This document shows, one piece after another, positions 38,675 to 49,563 of a DNA stretch of 64,000 bases. The stretch's first letter is position 1, and every line of letters starts with the position of its first letter. The position numbers were made by a program, and so were the translations under genes. Under the pieces are notes generated by a model. It was given only the letters and a program-made list of their open reading frames with translations. It made no database searches and was not told the origin of the DNA. Source of the stretch: Hyphomicrobiales bacterium (lineage in GTDB: Bacteria; Pseudomonadota; Alphaproteobacteria; Rhizobiales; Rhizobiaceae); NCBI GenBank assembly GCA_900473795.1, contig UCMT01000021.1, positions 1-64,000 of the forward strand, given 5' to 3'.

Positions 38675-39179
38675 AAAAGCTCAAAGATACGCACAGCTTC
38701 TGGCAATCGGCACCTTCGTCGCCTTGGCAGGCTGCCAGGTGAAGCCGCTCTATTCCGAGGGGCCGCAGGGCAAGCCGGCAAAGGCACTCGCCTCGATCGA
38801 GATTTCCGATGCCGACGACCGCGTCGAACAGGAAGTCCGCAACGCGCTGATCTTTCTGACATCCGGCGGCGCCGGTGAGCCGGCTCATCCGGAGTACAAG
38901 ATGGCGCTGAACGTCACCAGCGAGGTGATGGGCGTGCTTTATGATCAGGAATCCGACACCGCCGGTGCCGGCCGCGTCGTCGTCAGGGCCGACTACAACC
39001 TGACACGCGCCGATAGCGGCGAAACCGTCCGTTCCGGAAATCGCAGTGCTGTTGCCCTCGTCGACTTCCCCGAACAGGAATTCGCCAAGGTTCGCGCGAC
39101 ACGCGATGCGCAGAACCGCGCAGCCAGGGAATTGGCCGAAATCATCCGGGCGGATATAGCGGCGGCGCTCGGCCGCTGA
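38661..39179 (+). CDS. lptE: LPS-assembly lipoprotein LptE
   Basis: The outer-membrane lipoprotein that plugs LptD in the LPS translocon. The 172 residues start with a signal peptide and lipobox VALAGC, with the lipidated Cys near residue 25, followed by QVKPLYSEG, the usual alphaproteobacterial pattern. The rest is a small alpha/beta domain. Its start overlaps the leuS stop. The arrangement leuS-lptE-holA is common in Rhizobiales and Gammaproteobacteria, which supports the call. Sequence conservation of the family is low. Confidence 0.85.
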   Translation: MSLSEKAQRYAQLLAIGTFVALAGCQVKPLYSEGPQGKPAKALASIEISDADDRVEQEVRNALIFLTSGGAGEPAHPEYKMALNVTSEVMGVLYDQESDTAGAGRVVVRADYNLTRADSGETVRSGNRSAVALVDFPEQEFAKVRATRDAQNRAARELAEIIRADIAAALGR

Positions 39180-39189
39180 GGGTGGCGGC

Positions 39190-40224
39190 ATGACCGAAAT
39201 CAAGTCGCACGAATTCGATGGGTTCCTCCAGCGGCCGCTCAGGGACAACAGGCTCTATCTCGTCTACGGACCGGATCGCGGCCTTGTTTCCGAACGCGCC
39301 GGCCAGATTGCCGCAAAAAGTGGCGTGGCACTGGACGATCCCTTTTCCCTGATCAAGCTCGATGCTTCCGACCTGCAGCAAAGCCCCGGCCGCCTGCTGG
39401 ACGAGGTCAATACGATCGGTCTGTTCGGCGGCGAGAAACTCGTCTGGGTTCGCGCATCCGGCACGGAAAAGACGCTCGTCGACGGTTTCTCCGCGCTCGC
39501 ACAGCAACCGCCCCACGGCAGCTATGTGATCATCGAGGCTGGCGACCTCAAGAAGGGCACTGGGGTCCGCAAGATCGGCGAAACCGCTCGTTCGGTGGTC
39601 GCTATTGCCTGTTACAGCGACGATGCACGCGCATTGAACAGCCTGATCGATCAGGAACTTGGGCAGGAAGGCCTGAGGATCACTCCGGCGGCGCGGGAAC
39701 GGCTGAACGAAGCGCTTGGCGGCGATCGCATCGCCTCCCGCAACGAGATCCGCAAGTTGGCGCTCTACTGCCGCGGCCTGGCCACGATCGAAGAGGAACA
39801 CGTGTCCGAGATCGTCGGCGATGCCAGCGCCATTTCCGTCGATGATGCTATCGATGCGGTCCTCAAGGGCGATGTCGACGGCCTGCAGCATGCCATCCGT
39901 AAGATAACGGCCTCAAAGACGGCAATCTTCCTCGTATTGCAGGCCTGCCTCAAGCAGTTTCAGCTTCTCGACGTGATGCGGGCGGAGATGGACGACAAGC
40001 GCCAGCAACCGAGCCAGGTTGTCGCGACGCTCGGCCGCCACCTCCATTTCCGCCGCAAGCCGCTTGTCGAGGCGGCGCTGAAGACCTGGACCTTGCCCGC
40101 CATTCGCCGCGAACTCGGGCGCCTGCAAACGGCGATTTTCCAGAGCCGTGCCCGGCAGAGCCTGGAAGACAGCATCGCCATGCAGACATTGCTGGCCATC
40201 ACGCTGCAGTCAGCCCGCCGATAA
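39190..40224 (+). CDS. holA: DNA polymerase III delta subunit
   Basis: Delta opens the beta-clamp in the clamp-loader complex. The 344 residues have the usual AAA-like N-terminal domain (LYLVYGPDRGLVSERAGQIA) with a degenerate P-loop and the DPFSLIKLDASDL clamp-interaction region. A three-helix collar lies at the C-terminus (AIFLVLQACLKQFQLLDVM and following). The gene is 10 bases after lptE in the same operon. The 46-base gap before the convergent parB stop contains a T-rich AT stretch. Confidence 0.93.
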   Translation: MTEIKSHEFDGFLQRPLRDNRLYLVYGPDRGLVSERAGQIAAKSGVALDDPFSLIKLDASDLQQSPGRLLDEVNTIGLFGGEKLVWVRASGTEKTLVDGFSALAQQPPHGSYVIIEAGDLKKGTGVRKIGETARSVVAIACYSDDARALNSLIDQELGQEGLRITPAARERLNEALGGDRIASRNEIRKLALYCRGLATIEEEHVSEIVGDASAISVDDAIDAVLKGDVDGLQHAIRKITASKTAIFLVLQACLKQFQLLDVMRAEMDDKRQQPSQVVATLGRHLHFRRKPLVEAALKTWTLPAIRRELGRLQTAIFQSRARQSLEDSIAMQTLLAITLQSARR

Positions 40225-40270
40225 TTTTATTATAAAAGTGGATTCGAAAGCGTTTCGGAAACGAAACGAG

Positions 40271-41158
40271 TTAGCGCCGCTCCAGCAGCCGGCAGATTTC
40301 TTCAAGCTGATCGAGTGTTTTGTAGGAAATGCGCAACTGGCCACCGTTTGCCTTGTGATTGACGGTCACATCCAAGCCGAGGCTGTCGGAAAGCGTTCTT
40401 TCCAGAGCGAGGGTGTCGGCGTCCTTCTCTTCCTTGTGCGAAGGCTTGCCGTAGTTGGGATCGTTCTGGGCGCGAATATCATTCTGCGCCAGGCGCTCCG
40501 CATCACGGACGGACATGCCTTTCGCAACAATTGAGCGCGCCAGAGCGACCGGATCGGATGTCGGAATAAGAGCGCGGGCGTGGCCGGCCGAAAGCGTGCC
40601 TGAGGACAGCATGTCACGCACCGGCTCCGGCAGCTTCAGCAAGCGGAGACTGTTGGCGACATGGCTGCGGCTCTTGCCGATGATTTCGCCGAGATCATTC
40701 TGCGTGTAGCCGTGCTCGGCGATCAGCTGATCGTAGCCGAGGGCCTCTTCGAGCGGATTGAGGTCGGACCGCTGAACGTTCTCAACGATCGCGATTTCCA
40801 GCGCCGTACGATCATCCACATCTCGGACAATCACCGGGATATCGGTAAAGCCGGCAAGCTGGGCAGCGCGCCAGCGGCGTTCCCCGGCAATGATTTCGTA
40901 GCGTTCATCGGCAATCGTCCGGACGACCACCGGCTGGACAATGCCGTGCTGGCGGATCGAGCTCGCGAGATCCTGCAGCTCTGCCTCATCGAAGGAGCGG
41001 CGCGGGTTGCGCGGGTTGCGGGCGACAAATTCGATCGGAATACGCCGATCGGCATTGACGGGCGCGACGGGACCGCTGGCCTGCAAAGGCTGGTCCATTT
41101 CGCCGATCAACGCCGCAAGGCCGCGACCGAGTCTTCTTCTCGAATTGTCGTCATTCAT
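40271..41158 (-). CDS. parB: Chromosome-partitioning protein ParB
   Basis: Binds parS, loads as a CTP-dependent clamp and spreads along DNA to segregate origins. The start at 41158 gives 295 residues. The CTPase/ParB box GERRWRAAQLAG and the VVVRTIADERYEII segment are visible. The HTH region IGKSRSHVANSLRLLKLP (near 150-170) recognises parS. A basic C-terminal dimerisation helix ends the protein. It follows parA by 44 bases. Several near-parS palindromes lie in this window. Confidence 0.96.
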   Translation of the reverse strand: MNDDNSRRRLGRGLAALIGEMDQPLQASGPVAPVNADRRIPIEFVARNPRNPRRSFDEAELQDLASSIRQHGIVQPVVVRTIADERYEIIAGERRWRAAQLAGFTDIPVIVRDVDDRTALEIAIVENVQRSDLNPLEEALGYDQLIAEHGYTQNDLGEIIGKSRSHVANSLRLLKLPEPVRDMLSSGTLSAGHARALIPTSDPVALARSIVAKGMSVRDAERLAQNDIRAQNDPNYGKPSHKEEKDADTLALERTLSDSLGLDVTVNHKANGGQLRISYKTLDQLEEICRLLERR

Positions 41159-41202
41159 CGTCTGCACTCACACTTATCGTTACGATGTCGAATCGATTGC
41201 GC

Positions 41203-41997
41203 TCAAGCCGCCTTCCGCAGCCTTTCGCGCTGAATCACTTCCGATGCCAACTGAAGATAGGCTTGGCTGCCGGCGCATTTCAGGTCGTAAAGGATCGCCG
41301 GCTTGCCGTAGGACGGCGCCTCGGATACCCGAACATTGCGCGGGATCAGCGTATGGTAGACCTTCTCGCCCAGATGGGTTCGTACGTCATTGACCACCTG
41401 CTGGGCGAGATTGTTGCGCGAATCGAACATCGTCAGGACAATACCCTGGATATCCAGCGCCGGGTTGACGGAGCGGCGAACCTGATCGACGGTCTCGAGC
41501 AGCTGGCTCAGTCCCTCCAGCGCGAAGAACTCGCATTGAAGCGGCACCAGCACCGAGTGTGCCGCCGCCATTGCATTCATGGTCAGAAGATTGAATGACG
41601 GCGGGCAATCCACCAGCACATAGGAGTATGCAAGCGCTTCGGGCGAGGCAAGCGCTTTTCGCAGCCGGAAGACGCGGTCGCTTTCGCGGGAAATTTCCAT
41701 CTCGACACCAAGCAGGTCCATGGTGGATGGAATAATCGATAGATTGGGAACAACCGTCTCCTGGGCGATCGCGTCAATGCCGTGTGAACCGATCAACAAT
41801 TCATAGGAGGAAAACTTGCGGTCGCGTCGCTGGATCCCTAGGCCGGTGCTGGCATTGCCCTGCGGGTCGAGATCGATGATCAGCACCTTCTCACCGATCG
41901 CGGCGAGGGCCGTTGCGAGGTTGATTACAGTTGTCGTTTTTCCGACGCCACCCTTCTGATTGGCGATGGTGATAATCCGGTTCTTTTCGCCTGCCAT
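41203..41997 (-). CDS. parA: Chromosome-partitioning ATPase ParA
   Basis: A deviant-Walker ATPase that moves ParB-parS complexes over the nucleoid. The 264 residues open with ITIANQKGGVGKTTTVINLA and continue with LIIDLDPQGNASTGLG. The Walker B region is YVLVDCPPSFNLLTMNAM, followed by GIVLTMFDSRNNLAQQV. It is downstream of rsmG (14-base gap) in an operon mnmG-rsmG-parA-parB, the classical origin-proximal cluster. It has no TM segment, as expected of a cytoplasmic protein. Confidence 0.97.
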   Translation of the reverse strand: MAGEKNRIITIANQKGGVGKTTTVINLATALAAIGEKVLIIDLDPQGNASTGLGIQRRDRKFSSYELLIGSHGIDAIAQETVVPNLSIIPSTMDLLGVEMEISRESDRVFRLRKALASPEALAYSYVLVDCPPSFNLLTMNAMAAAHSVLVPLQCEFFALEGLSQLLETVDQVRRSVNPALDIQGIVLTMFDSRNNLAQQVVNDVRTHLGEKVYHTLIPRNVRVSEAPSYGKPAILYDLKCAGSQAYLQLASEVIQRERLRKAA

Positions 41998-42011
41998 GTC
42001 ACGGTCCGCCG

Positions 42012-42650
42012 CTATTGATTGTTCCGCGAAAGATTTGCGATCTCGAGAACCACAGAATCCGGTTCAACGACGCTTCTGTGTTTTACCAGATCAAAGTGAA
42101 AGCGGCCAACGGCTTTGTCGATCTCCTGCTGGTAATCCCGGCCTTTGTGAAAGAATGCATGCGGTTTTCTGTCGGTCGTCATCCACGGAGCACAGTAATC
42201 CAGCAATTGGGGCAGATCCGCGAGCGCCCGGGCGGAGATCGCGTCGCATTCCGGGATAATCTTGACGGCCTCTTCGATGCGAATCGGGTGCACGGACCCG
42301 CGTGCGCCGGTTTCAGTCAAAGCGACGCGAAGGAAAGCCGCCTTCTTGTTGTTGCTTTCAACGAGGTGAACCCATCCATCACCCAACTCCGCGAGAAAGA
42401 TGGCTGTGATGATGCCCGGGAATCCGCCGCCACTGCCGAGATCGACCCATCGCTTCGGCCCCGGAAAGAGCTGAAAGATTTGTGCGCTGTCCGCGATGTG
42501 GCGTTGCCGGAAATCGGACAAGGTCGACGGTGCGACCAGGTTAATCGACTTTGCCCATTTTTGAAAAAGTGCTGCAAAATGCTCGAGTTTTTCAGACGTT
42601 TCACGTGAAACACGCAATCCGTTCAGCTCTCGGGAAGGACTCGCAATCAT
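42012..42650 (-). CDS. rsmG: 16S rRNA (guanine527-N7) methyltransferase
   Basis: Methylates G527 of 16S rRNA. The 212 residues show [29 protein letters not shown] and the SAM motif [18 protein letters not shown]. Further matches are [14 protein letters not shown] and [16 protein letters not shown]. Start 42650 overlaps the end of mnmG by 4 bases. A 15-of-16 parS match lies within its first coding bases (42597-42612), so this gene codes around a partition site. Confidence 0.96.
   Translation of the reverse strand: MIASPSRELNGLRVSRETSEKLEHFAALFQKWAKSINLVAPSTLSDFRQRHIADSAQIFQLFPGPKRWVDLGSGGGFPGIITAIFLAELGDGWVHLVESNNKKAAFLRVALTETGARGSVHPIRIEEAVKIIPECDAISARALADLPQLLDYCAPWMTTDRKPHAFFHKGRDYQQEIDKAVGRFHFDLVKHRSVVEPDSVVLEIANLSRNNQ
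42597..42612. promoter_or_regulatory. parS site in rsmG
   Basis: CGTTTCACGTGAAACA matches the parS palindrome at 15 of 16 bases with an intact core. It is embedded in the 5' part of rsmG, about 1.4 kb from parB. Confidence 0.85.
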
Positions 42651-44530
42651 TGAATTGCCTGCCTGGAATATACAACTGAGGTCGCTTCGCCCTTGCGAAT
42701 ATGAGCCAGAATCAATGAGATGGCCGAAGGCGTGATGCCGTCGACCTTCATCGCTTGGGCGAGATTGCGCGGCATGGCGGCGATGAGCTTCTGCTTCAAC
42801 TCGTTTGACAATCCGGAAAGCGATTGGAAGTCGAAGTCCTCTGGAATGGCGCGACTTTCTTCGCGCTGAACGCCGGCAATATCCGCTGCCTGCCTATCCA
42901 TATAGACGGCATAGGTCGCATCGATCTCGAGCGCCTCCGCCAGCTTCGCATCGATCCCCAACAGCTCAGGCCACACAGCACCGAGCGACTGAATGCTATG
43001 CTCGGCATAGGACAGGAGTTCAAAGGCAGATCGCCGCTGACCATCGAGATTGAGTTTGAGACCGTGCATGCGGCCTTCCGTCGGGGTGATCGCCAGCGAC
43101 TTCAGCATCTGACGATTGGATTCGATCGCGTCGACCCATGTTCTGAACTTCTCCGCCCGTGGCGTCGAGACGCAGCCGAGCGACATCGCCTCCGGCGTCA
43201 GGCGCATATCTGCGTTGTCGGCGCGCAAGGATAGTCTGTACTCCGCACGGGAAGTGAACATGCGATAGGGCTCGGCGACGCCGCGGGATGTGAGGTCGTC
43301 GATCATCACCCCGATATAGGAGTTCGTTCGACTGAATTGATGGGCGGCACTCCCGCCACAAAGCAGCGCCGCGTTGAGCCCGGCCACCAGCCCCTGCGCA
43401 CCGGCTTCTTCATAGCCGGTCGTGCCATTGATCTGGCCCGCCAGGAACAGCCCCGGAATCTTCCTCACCTCCAACGATGCAGAAAGTTCACGGGGATCGA
43501 CGTGATCATATTCGATCGCATAGCCCGGTTGCAGAATGGAGACGTGCTCCAGGCCGGGAATCGTCCGGATGAAGGCGTCCTGAACATCCTCCGGTAAAGA
43601 CGTCGAAATGCCATTGGGATAAACGGTATCGTCATCCAGACCCTCCGGCTCAAGAAAAATCTGGTGACCATCGCGCTCGCCGAACTTGACGATCTTGTCT
43701 TCGATCGAAGGGCAATAGCGCGGTCCCACGCCTTCGATCTGACCCGAATACATTGCGGATTTGTTGAGGTTGTCAGCAATGATCTGATGCGTGGCCGCCG
43801 TCGTTCTAGTGACACCGCAATCGATCTGGCGATTGGCAATCCGGTCTGTCATAAAGGAAAAAGGCACCGGATCGTCATCGGCACTCTGCCGGCCAATCGA
43901 CCCCCAATCAATCGTCTTTCCATCCAATCGCGCCGGCGTTCCGGTCTTCAAGCGACCAAGCCGTAGGCCAAAACCTTCAAGCGTCGCTGACAGCCCGACG
44001 GAGGGCGCCTCTCCCACGCGGCCGGCGGGAATTTTCCGGTTGCCTATATGGATCAGACCCCGAAGGAACGTCCCGGTCGTCAGGACGGCGGCCCCGCATC
44101 GCAGCATTCGGCCGCCGGCAAGAACAACACCACTGACGCGGCCGTCCTCGAGCTGGAGATCAAAGGCATCGCCCTCGATGACATCCAGGTTCTGGATCGA
44201 CTGGATCTCTGCCTGCATCGCCAGCCGATAGAGTTTTCGATCGGCTTGCGTGCGCGGACCGCGAACGGCCGGACCCTTACGGCGATTGAGCAGGCGGAAC
44301 TGGATACCGGCAGCGTCAGCGACGCGGCCCATAAGGCCGTCCATGGCATCGATCTCGCGTACGAGATGGCCCTTGCCCAGGCCGCCAATTGCTGGATTGC
44401 ATGACATCACGCCGATCGTGTCACGCTTGTGGGTGACAAGAGCCGTTTTCGCCCCCATGCGGGCCGCCGCACTTGCGGCTTCGCAACCGGCATGGCCACC
44501 GCCTATGACAATGACATCGTAGTCAATCAT
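42647..44530 (-). CDS. mnmG: tRNA 5-carboxymethylaminomethyluridine modification protein MnmG
   Basis: Works with MnmE to make cmnm5U at tRNA wobble positions. The 627 residues are normal. FAD binding is shown by [21 protein letters not shown]. Other matches are [20 protein letters not shown] and [19 protein letters not shown]. The C-terminal helical domain that meets MnmE and tRNA is complete. The ATG at 44530 is 41 bases downstream of a parS site. It is the first gene of mnmG-rsmG-parA-parB. Confidence 0.97.
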   Translation of the reverse strand: MIDYDVIVIGGGHAGCEAASAAARMGAKTALVTHKRDTIGVMSCNPAIGGLGKGHLVREIDAMDGLMGRVADAAGIQFRLLNRRKGPAVRGPRTQADRKLYRLAMQAEIQSIQNLDVIEGDAFDLQLEDGRVSGVVLAGGRMLRCGAAVLTTGTFLRGLIHIGNRKIPAGRVGEAPSVGLSATLEGFGLRLGRLKTGTPARLDGKTIDWGSIGRQSADDDPVPFSFMTDRIANRQIDCGVTRTTAATHQIIADNLNKSAMYSGQIEGVGPRYCPSIEDKIVKFGERDGHQIFLEPEGLDDDTVYPNGISTSLPEDVQDAFIRTIPGLEHVSILQPGYAIEYDHVDPRELSASLEVRKIPGLFLAGQINGTTGYEEAGAQGLVAGLNAALLCGGSAAHQFSRTNSYIGVMIDDLTSRGVAEPYRMFTSRAEYRLSLRADNADMRLTPEAMSLGCVSTPRAEKFRTWVDAIESNRQMLKSLAITPTEGRMHGLKLNLDGQRRSAFELLSYAEHSIQSLGAVWPELLGIDAKLAEALEIDATYAVYMDRQAADIAGVQREESRAIPEDFDFQSLSGLSNELKQKLIAAMPRNLAQAMKVDGITPSAISLILAHIRKGEATSVVYSRQAIQ

Positions 44531-44570
44531 ACCAAACCGTCTCCATCACGGTATCAAATCGGCTCCGAAT

Positions 44571-44586
44571 CGTTTCACGTGAAACA
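44571..44586. promoter_or_regulatory. parS site between mnmE and mnmG
   Basis: CGTTTCACGTGAAACA, identical to the site at 42597-42612 and matching parS at 15 of 16 bases. It is intergenic, between the mnmE stop and the mnmG start. Confidence 0.88.
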
Positions 44587-44623
44587 TCCAGAGAGACTCG
44601 CGCACGTTGTAATCCGTTGTAAC

Positions 44624-45967
44624 TCATTTGCCGATGCAGAACTCTGAGAAAATCACATCCAACAGATCTTCAACGTCAACGCGCCCTGTAATTCGACCGA
44701 GTGCGTCGCCAGCCTGACGAAGATATTCTGCCTGAATATCAAGTCCGCGATTAGATTGTGCCAAACTAAAATCGATCGCATCGCGTGCCTGTTCAAGACA
44801 ACTGACATGCCTTTTTCGCGACGGCAACGACAACGCCGTATGACCCGACAGGTCGGGCAAGTGGCTTTTCAATTGTTCGATAAGCCGGTCTATTCCTGCG
44901 CCCGTCTTCGTCGAAATCAGGACATCGGCGGCAGCCTTATCCCACAAAACGGCATCCCGATCAATCTTGGTGCCAATGCGAATAACCGGCTTGGCCGCGT
45001 CACGTCCCGCCAGTTCCGGAAAGCCGCCCGGGGCATCGGCCAGCAACAGAACGAGATCGGCCTGCTCGAGCGTCACGTAGGCGCGCCGGACACCCTCTTT
45101 CTCGACCACATCGTCGGTAAGACGAAGGCCAGCCGTGTCCAAAAGTCGAACAGAGAATCCGGCTAAGGAAAGATCGACGGACAGCACGTCCCTGGTGGTC
45201 CCGGCGATGTCTGTGACGATGGCGACATCACGCCGCGCGAGGCAGTTGAGCAGGCTCGATTTACCGGCATTCGGTTCGCCGGCAATGACAATCTTCAGCC
45301 CGTCGCGGATGATTTCCGCTGTACCGGCGCCGGCCAGATGTGAATCGATCTCCGTACGCAGGGCCCGCATATCGACCCATATGGACGCCGCCACGGAGCC
45401 CGGGACATCATCCTCATCGGCAAAATCAAGCTCCGCTTCGATCATCGCCCTTGCGTGGATTAGTCGGCGCGCCCAGCCCTGATAAAGCGCCGACAGATGC
45501 CCGCTCGAATGTTCCTGCGCCAGGCGCCGCTGCATTTCCGTTTCCGCAGCAATCAGGTCGGCGAGGCCTTCGATCTCCACAAGGTCGAGTTTGCCATTGT
45601 GAAACGCGCGCCGTGAAAACTCGCCCGCCTCTGCATGCTTCAGCCTGGGAATGGCCGAAAGTTCGGTCAGCACAGCGTCGACAACGGCGCGTCCCCCATG
45701 AATCTGGAGCTCGGCGCAATCCTCTCCGGTGAACGACGCCGGCGCCGCGAAATAAAGCACTAGGCCCTCGTCCAGCACATCATTGTTTCGATTGCGAATC
45801 GACCGCAGCGACGCTTGTCTTGGCGCGGGCACAGATCCACACAGCCGTTCCACCGCCGACCGTGTGTGCGGACCGCTGATACGAATCACGGCAACGCCGG
45901 ACGGCAGTCCGCCGGAGGACAAGGCATAAATCGTGTCGGTCACGCTCTGATCGTGTTGATGGTTCAC
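44624..45967 (-). CDS. mnmE: tRNA modification GTPase MnmE
   Basis: The GTPase partner of MnmG. From the GTG at 45967 it has 447 residues; the GTG at 45943 is an alternative start. The N-terminal THF-binding domain has [22 protein letters not shown] and [14 protein letters not shown]. The G domain has [26 protein letters not shown] and IGTKID. The protein ends with the catalytic CxGK motif (EFCIGK). AGGA lies about 11 bases before the start. It is transcribed leftward, downstream of rho and its terminator. Confidence 0.96.
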   Translation of the reverse strand: MNHQHDQSVTDTIYALSSGGLPSGVAVIRISGPHTRSAVERLCGSVPAPRQASLRSIRNRNNDVLDEGLVLYFAAPASFTGEDCAELQIHGGRAVVDAVLTELSAIPRLKHAEAGEFSRRAFHNGKLDLVEIEGLADLIAAETEMQRRLAQEHSSGHLSALYQGWARRLIHARAMIEAELDFADEDDVPGSVAASIWVDMRALRTEIDSHLAGAGTAEIIRDGLKIVIAGEPNAGKSSLLNCLARRDVAIVTDIAGTTRDVLSVDLSLAGFSVRLLDTAGLRLTDDVVEKEGVRRAYVTLEQADLVLLLADAPGGFPELAGRDAAKPVIRIGTKIDRDAVLWDKAAADVLISTKTGAGIDRLIEQLKSHLPDLSGHTALSLPSRKRHVSCLEQARDAIDFSLAQSNRGLDIQAEYLRQAGDALGRITGRVDVEDLLDVIFSEFCIGK

Positions 45968-46076
45968 CGCCGGAACATCCTGGTTCGGTCCTGTACTCGT
46001 CGCGAATATACGCCATATCGCGCTTCCCGCGTATCTCTCAGCTAAAACTCCGGCGAAGGAATCCGGCTAAGCTAAA

Positions 46077-46107
46077 AACACGAAAGCCCAGGCAGAACCT
46101 GGGCTTT
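46077..46107 (-). terminator. Intrinsic terminator of rho
   Basis: A 10-bp stem AAAGCCCAGG/CCTGGGCTTT (46083-46092 with 46098-46107) is followed leftward by a T-rich stretch (TTTCGTGTTTTT). It starts 23 bases beyond the rho stop. Confidence 0.82.
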
Positions 46108-46129
46108 GTCTCGAAATCCGTCGATCCGA

Positions 46130-47395
46130 TCACGTGTTCATCGAATCGAAGAAATCGCCATTGGTCTTGGTCTGCTTCAGCTTGTCGATCAGGAACTCGA
46201 TCGCATCTGTGGTGCCCATTGGTGCGAGGATACGGCGAAGCACGAAGATCTTCTGCAGGTCCTGGCGCGGCACAAGAAGGTCTTCCTTGCGCGTACCGGA
46301 TTTGAGGATGTCCATAGACGGGAAGATGCGCTTGTCGGCGACCTTGCGGTCCAGCACGATTTCCGAGTTACCGGTACCCTTGAATTCTTCGAAGATGACT
46401 TCGTCCATGCGGCTGCCGGTATCGATCAGGGCCGTCGCAATGATCGTCAGCGAGCCGCCTTCCTCGATGTTGCGGGCGGCACCGAAGAAGCGCTTCGGCC
46501 GCTGCAGGGCGTTGGCATCGACACCGCCGGTCAGGACCTTGCCCGATGATGGCACGACGGTGTTGTAGGCGCGGCCGAGGCGGGTGATCGAATCAAGCAG
46601 GATGACGACGTCGCGGCCGTGTTCGACCAGACGCTTCGCCTTCTCAATGACCATCTCGGCGACCTGCACGTGGCGCGTCGCGGGTTCGTCGAAGGTCGAG
46701 GAGACAACTTCGCCCTTGACCGAACGCTGCATGTCCGTGACTTCTTCCGGCCGTTCGTCGATCAGAAGAACGATCAGATAGCACTCCGGATGGTTGGCGG
46801 TGATCGAATGCGCGATGTTCTGCAAAAGGACGGTTTTACCCGTGCGCGGCGGCGCGACGATCAGGCCACGCTGGCCCTTGCCGAGGGGGGCGATCAGGTC
46901 GATGACGCGGGCGGAAAGATCCTTCGAGGTCGGGACCTCAAGCTCCATCTTGAAGCGCTCGTTCGGATAGAGCGGCGTCAGATTGTCGAAATGAACCTTG
47001 TGGCGGATCTTCTCCGGGTCCTCGAAGTTGATCGTGTTGACCTTGAGCAGGGCGAAATAGCGTTCGCCTTCCTTCGGACCACGGATCGGACCCTCGACGG
47101 TATCACCGGTCTTCAGCGAGAAGCGGCGGATCTGCGAGGGGGAGATGTAGATGTCGTCCGGGCCTGGCAGATAGTTGGCATTGGCCGAGCGCAGGAAGCC
47201 GAAGCCGTCCTGCAGCACCTCGACGACGCCTTCGCCGATGATTTCGACATCCTGGCTCGCCAGCATTTTCAGGATCGCGAACATCAGCTCCTGCTTGCGC
47301 ATGACGCTGGCGTTCTCGACCTCGAGTGATTCAGCAAAGGCCAGAAGATCGGTCGCTGTTTTGTTCTTAAGTTCTTGTAGCTTCATCTCAGCCAT
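46130..47395 (-). CDS. rho: Transcription termination factor Rho
   Basis: A hexameric RNA helicase that ends transcription. The start at 47395 gives 421 residues, the usual length. The N-terminal helix begins [18 protein letters not shown]. The cold-shock RNA-binding fold has [20 protein letters not shown]. Walker A lies in [18 protein letters not shown], and the Q and R loops lie around [17 protein letters not shown]. The long upstream frame extension is not used. It reads leftward behind hemJ, with 194 bases between. Confidence 0.97.
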   Translation of the reverse strand: MAEMKLQELKNKTATDLLAFAESLEVENASVMRKQELMFAILKMLASQDVEIIGEGVVEVLQDGFGFLRSANANYLPGPDDIYISPSQIRRFSLKTGDTVEGPIRGPKEGERYFALLKVNTINFEDPEKIRHKVHFDNLTPLYPNERFKMELEVPTSKDLSARVIDLIAPLGKGQRGLIVAPPRTGKTVLLQNIAHSITANHPECYLIVLLIDERPEEVTDMQRSVKGEVVSSTFDEPATRHVQVAEMVIEKAKRLVEHGRDVVILLDSITRLGRAYNTVVPSSGKVLTGGVDANALQRPKRFFGAARNIEEGGSLTIIATALIDTGSRMDEVIFEEFKGTGNSEIVLDRKVADKRIFPSMDILKSGTRKEDLLVPRQDLQKIFVLRRILAPMGTTDAIEFLIDKLKQTKTNGDFFDSMNT

Positions 47396-47589
47396 GAAGG
47401 GGACCACACTTGGAATCGGAAAGGAAAATCGGCGTGTCTGATGTAAGGGGAGCTGCAGCGGAAGGGGCAGGCTCGTAACGTTTACATAGGTCACGATAAG
47501 AGGAGGTGGGCGGAAAATAGCGATTCACTCGCTGCGCCGCAAGGGGGTTGGAAAAATTAGCAAAAGTTTCCTCTCGAACGCGAGATGAA

Positions 47590-48129
47590 TCAAAACGGTT
47601 TTACAACCGCCATGATGACGATCAGGATCATCAGCAGCGTCGGCGCCTCGTTCATCAGCCGCCAATAGCGGGCGCTGCGGGAGTTTTCATCCCGCGCAAA
47701 GGCCCGTACCGCGCGGGCAAACAGCATGTGTACGCCCGTCAGGAAAACAACGAACAGCAGCTTGGCATGCAGCCATCCGCCCTGAAATCCGTAGACGCTC
47801 CAGGCGAGATAAAGGCCGAGCATCCAGCTGATCATCATTGCCGGGTTCATGATGACCTTCAGCAGCCGCTGCTCCATCATCTTGAAGGTCTCTGACTGGT
47901 CGGAGCCCGGCACCGCATCGGTGTGATAGATGAACAGCCGCGGCATGTAGAGCAGGGCGGCCATCCAGGACATCACGGCGATGATATGCAGCGCCTTGAT
48001 CCAGAGATAGAGATTATCGGGCTGCCAGAGGAACAACGCAGTAAGCAGCACCAGGAACAGCGCGATGGCGACAATAGCGCGCATCCGCGCCCTGTTCCCG
48101 GGACCGGCGTCGGTCTGGCGCTCGGTCAT
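47590..48129 (-). CDS. hemJ: Protoporphyrinogen oxidase HemJ
   Basis: Oxidises protoporphyrinogen IX in the penultimate step of heme synthesis. The 179-residue integral membrane protein has about four TM helices. Family marks are [30 protein letters not shown], with the conserved His residues, and the [16 protein letters not shown] segment. A further [18 protein letters not shown] follows. Its ATG overlaps the hemE stop by four bases, so hemE-hemJ form an operon of heme synthesis. Confidence 0.93.
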   Translation of the reverse strand: MTERQTDAGPGNRARMRAIVAIALFLVLLTALFLWQPDNLYLWIKALHIIAVMSWMAALLYMPRLFIYHTDAVPGSDQSETFKMMEQRLLKVIMNPAMMISWMLGLYLAWSVYGFQGGWLHAKLLFVVFLTGVHMLFARAVRAFARDENSRSARYWRLMNEAPTLLMILIVIMAVVKPF

Positions 48130-49160
48130 GCCCTTGCTCCGCGGACGCGCGAGACAAGACGCGAGACGTTATCCGGATCGGCCTGCGGCGTGATGCCGTG
48201 GCCGAGATTGAAGATCAACGGACCATTGCCGAGGGTCTGCAGGATCGCGTCGATGCCGTCATCCAGCGCCTGTCCGCCGGCAACAACCCGCATCGGGTCG
48301 AGATTGCCCTGGACCGGACCATCCTTCTGAAGCTCGGCCGCAAAGGAAAGCGGCACCGACCAATCGAGACCGATGGCGTCAGCACTGGTTCCCTGGCGAT
48401 AATCCTTGAGAAGAATGCCGGCACCCTTTGCAAAGGCGATGATCTTGGCACTCGGCCGGCGGGTCCGAACACTGTCGATCATCCGGCGAACCGGCTTGAC
48501 GGCATATCTCAGAAACTCGTCCTCGCCGAGTACGCCTGCCCAGGAATCGAAAATCTGCACTGCGTCGGCACCGGCATCGATCTGCGCGACAAGGTAATCG
48601 GCCGAAACGTCGGCAAGCGTTGCCAGCAACCGGTCGAAGGCCTCCGGATAGCGATAGGCAAACAAACGCGCCGGCGCCTGGTCCGGCGTCCCGTGGCCGG
48701 CGATCATGTAGGTCGCCACCGTCCAGGGCGCGCCGCAGAAACCGAGCAGGGTCGTCTCCCCCGGCAGTTCGTTGCGTAACCGCCGGACCGTTTCGATGAC
48801 CGGCTTCAAATGATCGGCGACCGGCCGGATATCGAGCGCTGCAATATCGGCATCCTCGATCGGGTCCATGCGTGGTCCATGCCCTTCCTCGAAGCGCACA
48901 TTGCGTTTCAGTGCATCGGGAATGACCAGGATATCGGAAAAGAGAATGGCAGCATCAAAGCCGTATCGGCGGATCGGCTGCAGCGTCACTTCGACAGCAA
49001 GCTCCGGCGTGTAACAGAGATCGAGAAAGCTGCCGGCTGTTGCCCGGGTCTGGCGATATTCAGGAAGATAGCGCCCAGCCTGCCGCATCAACCAGACAGG
49101 GGGAGGTGACAGGGTTTCACCATTCAACACCTGTAGCACCTTGCGGCTTTTCACAGTCAC
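48126..49160 (-). CDS. hemE: Uroporphyrinogen decarboxylase
   Basis: Converts uroporphyrinogen III to coproporphyrinogen III in heme synthesis. The 344 residues match the family. The signature [14 protein letters not shown] lies near residue 24, with [15 protein letters not shown] near 70 and [13 protein letters not shown] near 140. The second half has [15 protein letters not shown] and the [10 protein letters not shown] region. Its start codon borders the predicted oriC, the arrangement seen in Caulobacter and in Sinorhizobium. It is transcribed leftward, away from the origin. Confidence 0.97.
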   Translation of the reverse strand: MTVKSRKVLQVLNGETLSPPPVWLMRQAGRYLPEYRQTRATAGSFLDLCYTPELAVEVTLQPIRRYGFDAAILFSDILVIPDALKRNVRFEEGHGPRMDPIEDADIAALDIRPVADHLKPVIETVRRLRNELPGETTLLGFCGAPWTVATYMIAGHGTPDQAPARLFAYRYPEAFDRLLATLADVSADYLVAQIDAGADAVQIFDSWAGVLGEDEFLRYAVKPVRRMIDSVRTRRPSAKIIAFAKGAGILLKDYRQGTSADAIGLDWSVPLSFAAELQKDGPVQGNLDPMRVVAGGQALDDGIDAILQTLGNGPLIFNLGHGITPQADPDNVSRLVSRVRGARA

Positions 49161-49563
49161 CGACGCGTTCTCCCAATATAAAAGAAATCAGATATCTAAG
49201 GTTTCTATTTCTTAGAGTCGGTGACTATCAAGGATTAAAAGCCACCCAGCCTTTTTCCACGCTTGTTGTCGTTCGACCAAATTGCCGCGTTCATTTTTTC
49301 GGCTTCAGCCATAACTTCCGGCATAGCCCAGAAAATTCAGGGGATTCAAAATCTTGTCTGTTTCCCGCCGCAAGCCTTTATTGTGGAAAAGCGGTGGACA
49401 AACGTGACACTTTGTCCTTCCATGAGTCTTGTCCACAAGTGCGGAAAATCGGTCTCCCGCGAATCCGGATTGTGAATAACTCGCCGGTTTTCCCTCTGCC
49501 TTCGAAAAGGGCCGGCTCTTGATCGTCGTTGTCCCGGTTTATCAACAGCCCCGGAGAAATAGC
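49161..49563. other. Predicted chromosomal replication origin (oriC)
   Basis: A 403-bp gene-free gap between hemE and ppsR, the place of oriC in Caulobacter and Sinorhizobium. The AT-rich run 49172-49215 could be the unwinding element. DnaA-box-like 9-mers are TTTTCCACG (49253-49261), TTTTCCACA (49382-49390, minus), TTGTCCACC (49393-49401, minus), TTGTCCACA (49429-49437), TTATTCACA (49471-49479, minus) and TTATCAACA (49539-49547). Four of these match TTATCCACA at 8 of 9 bases. Four GANTC CcrM sites lie at 49215, 49343, 49424 and 49461. Gene direction diverges on both sides. I see no clear CtrA pair. Confidence 0.85.
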
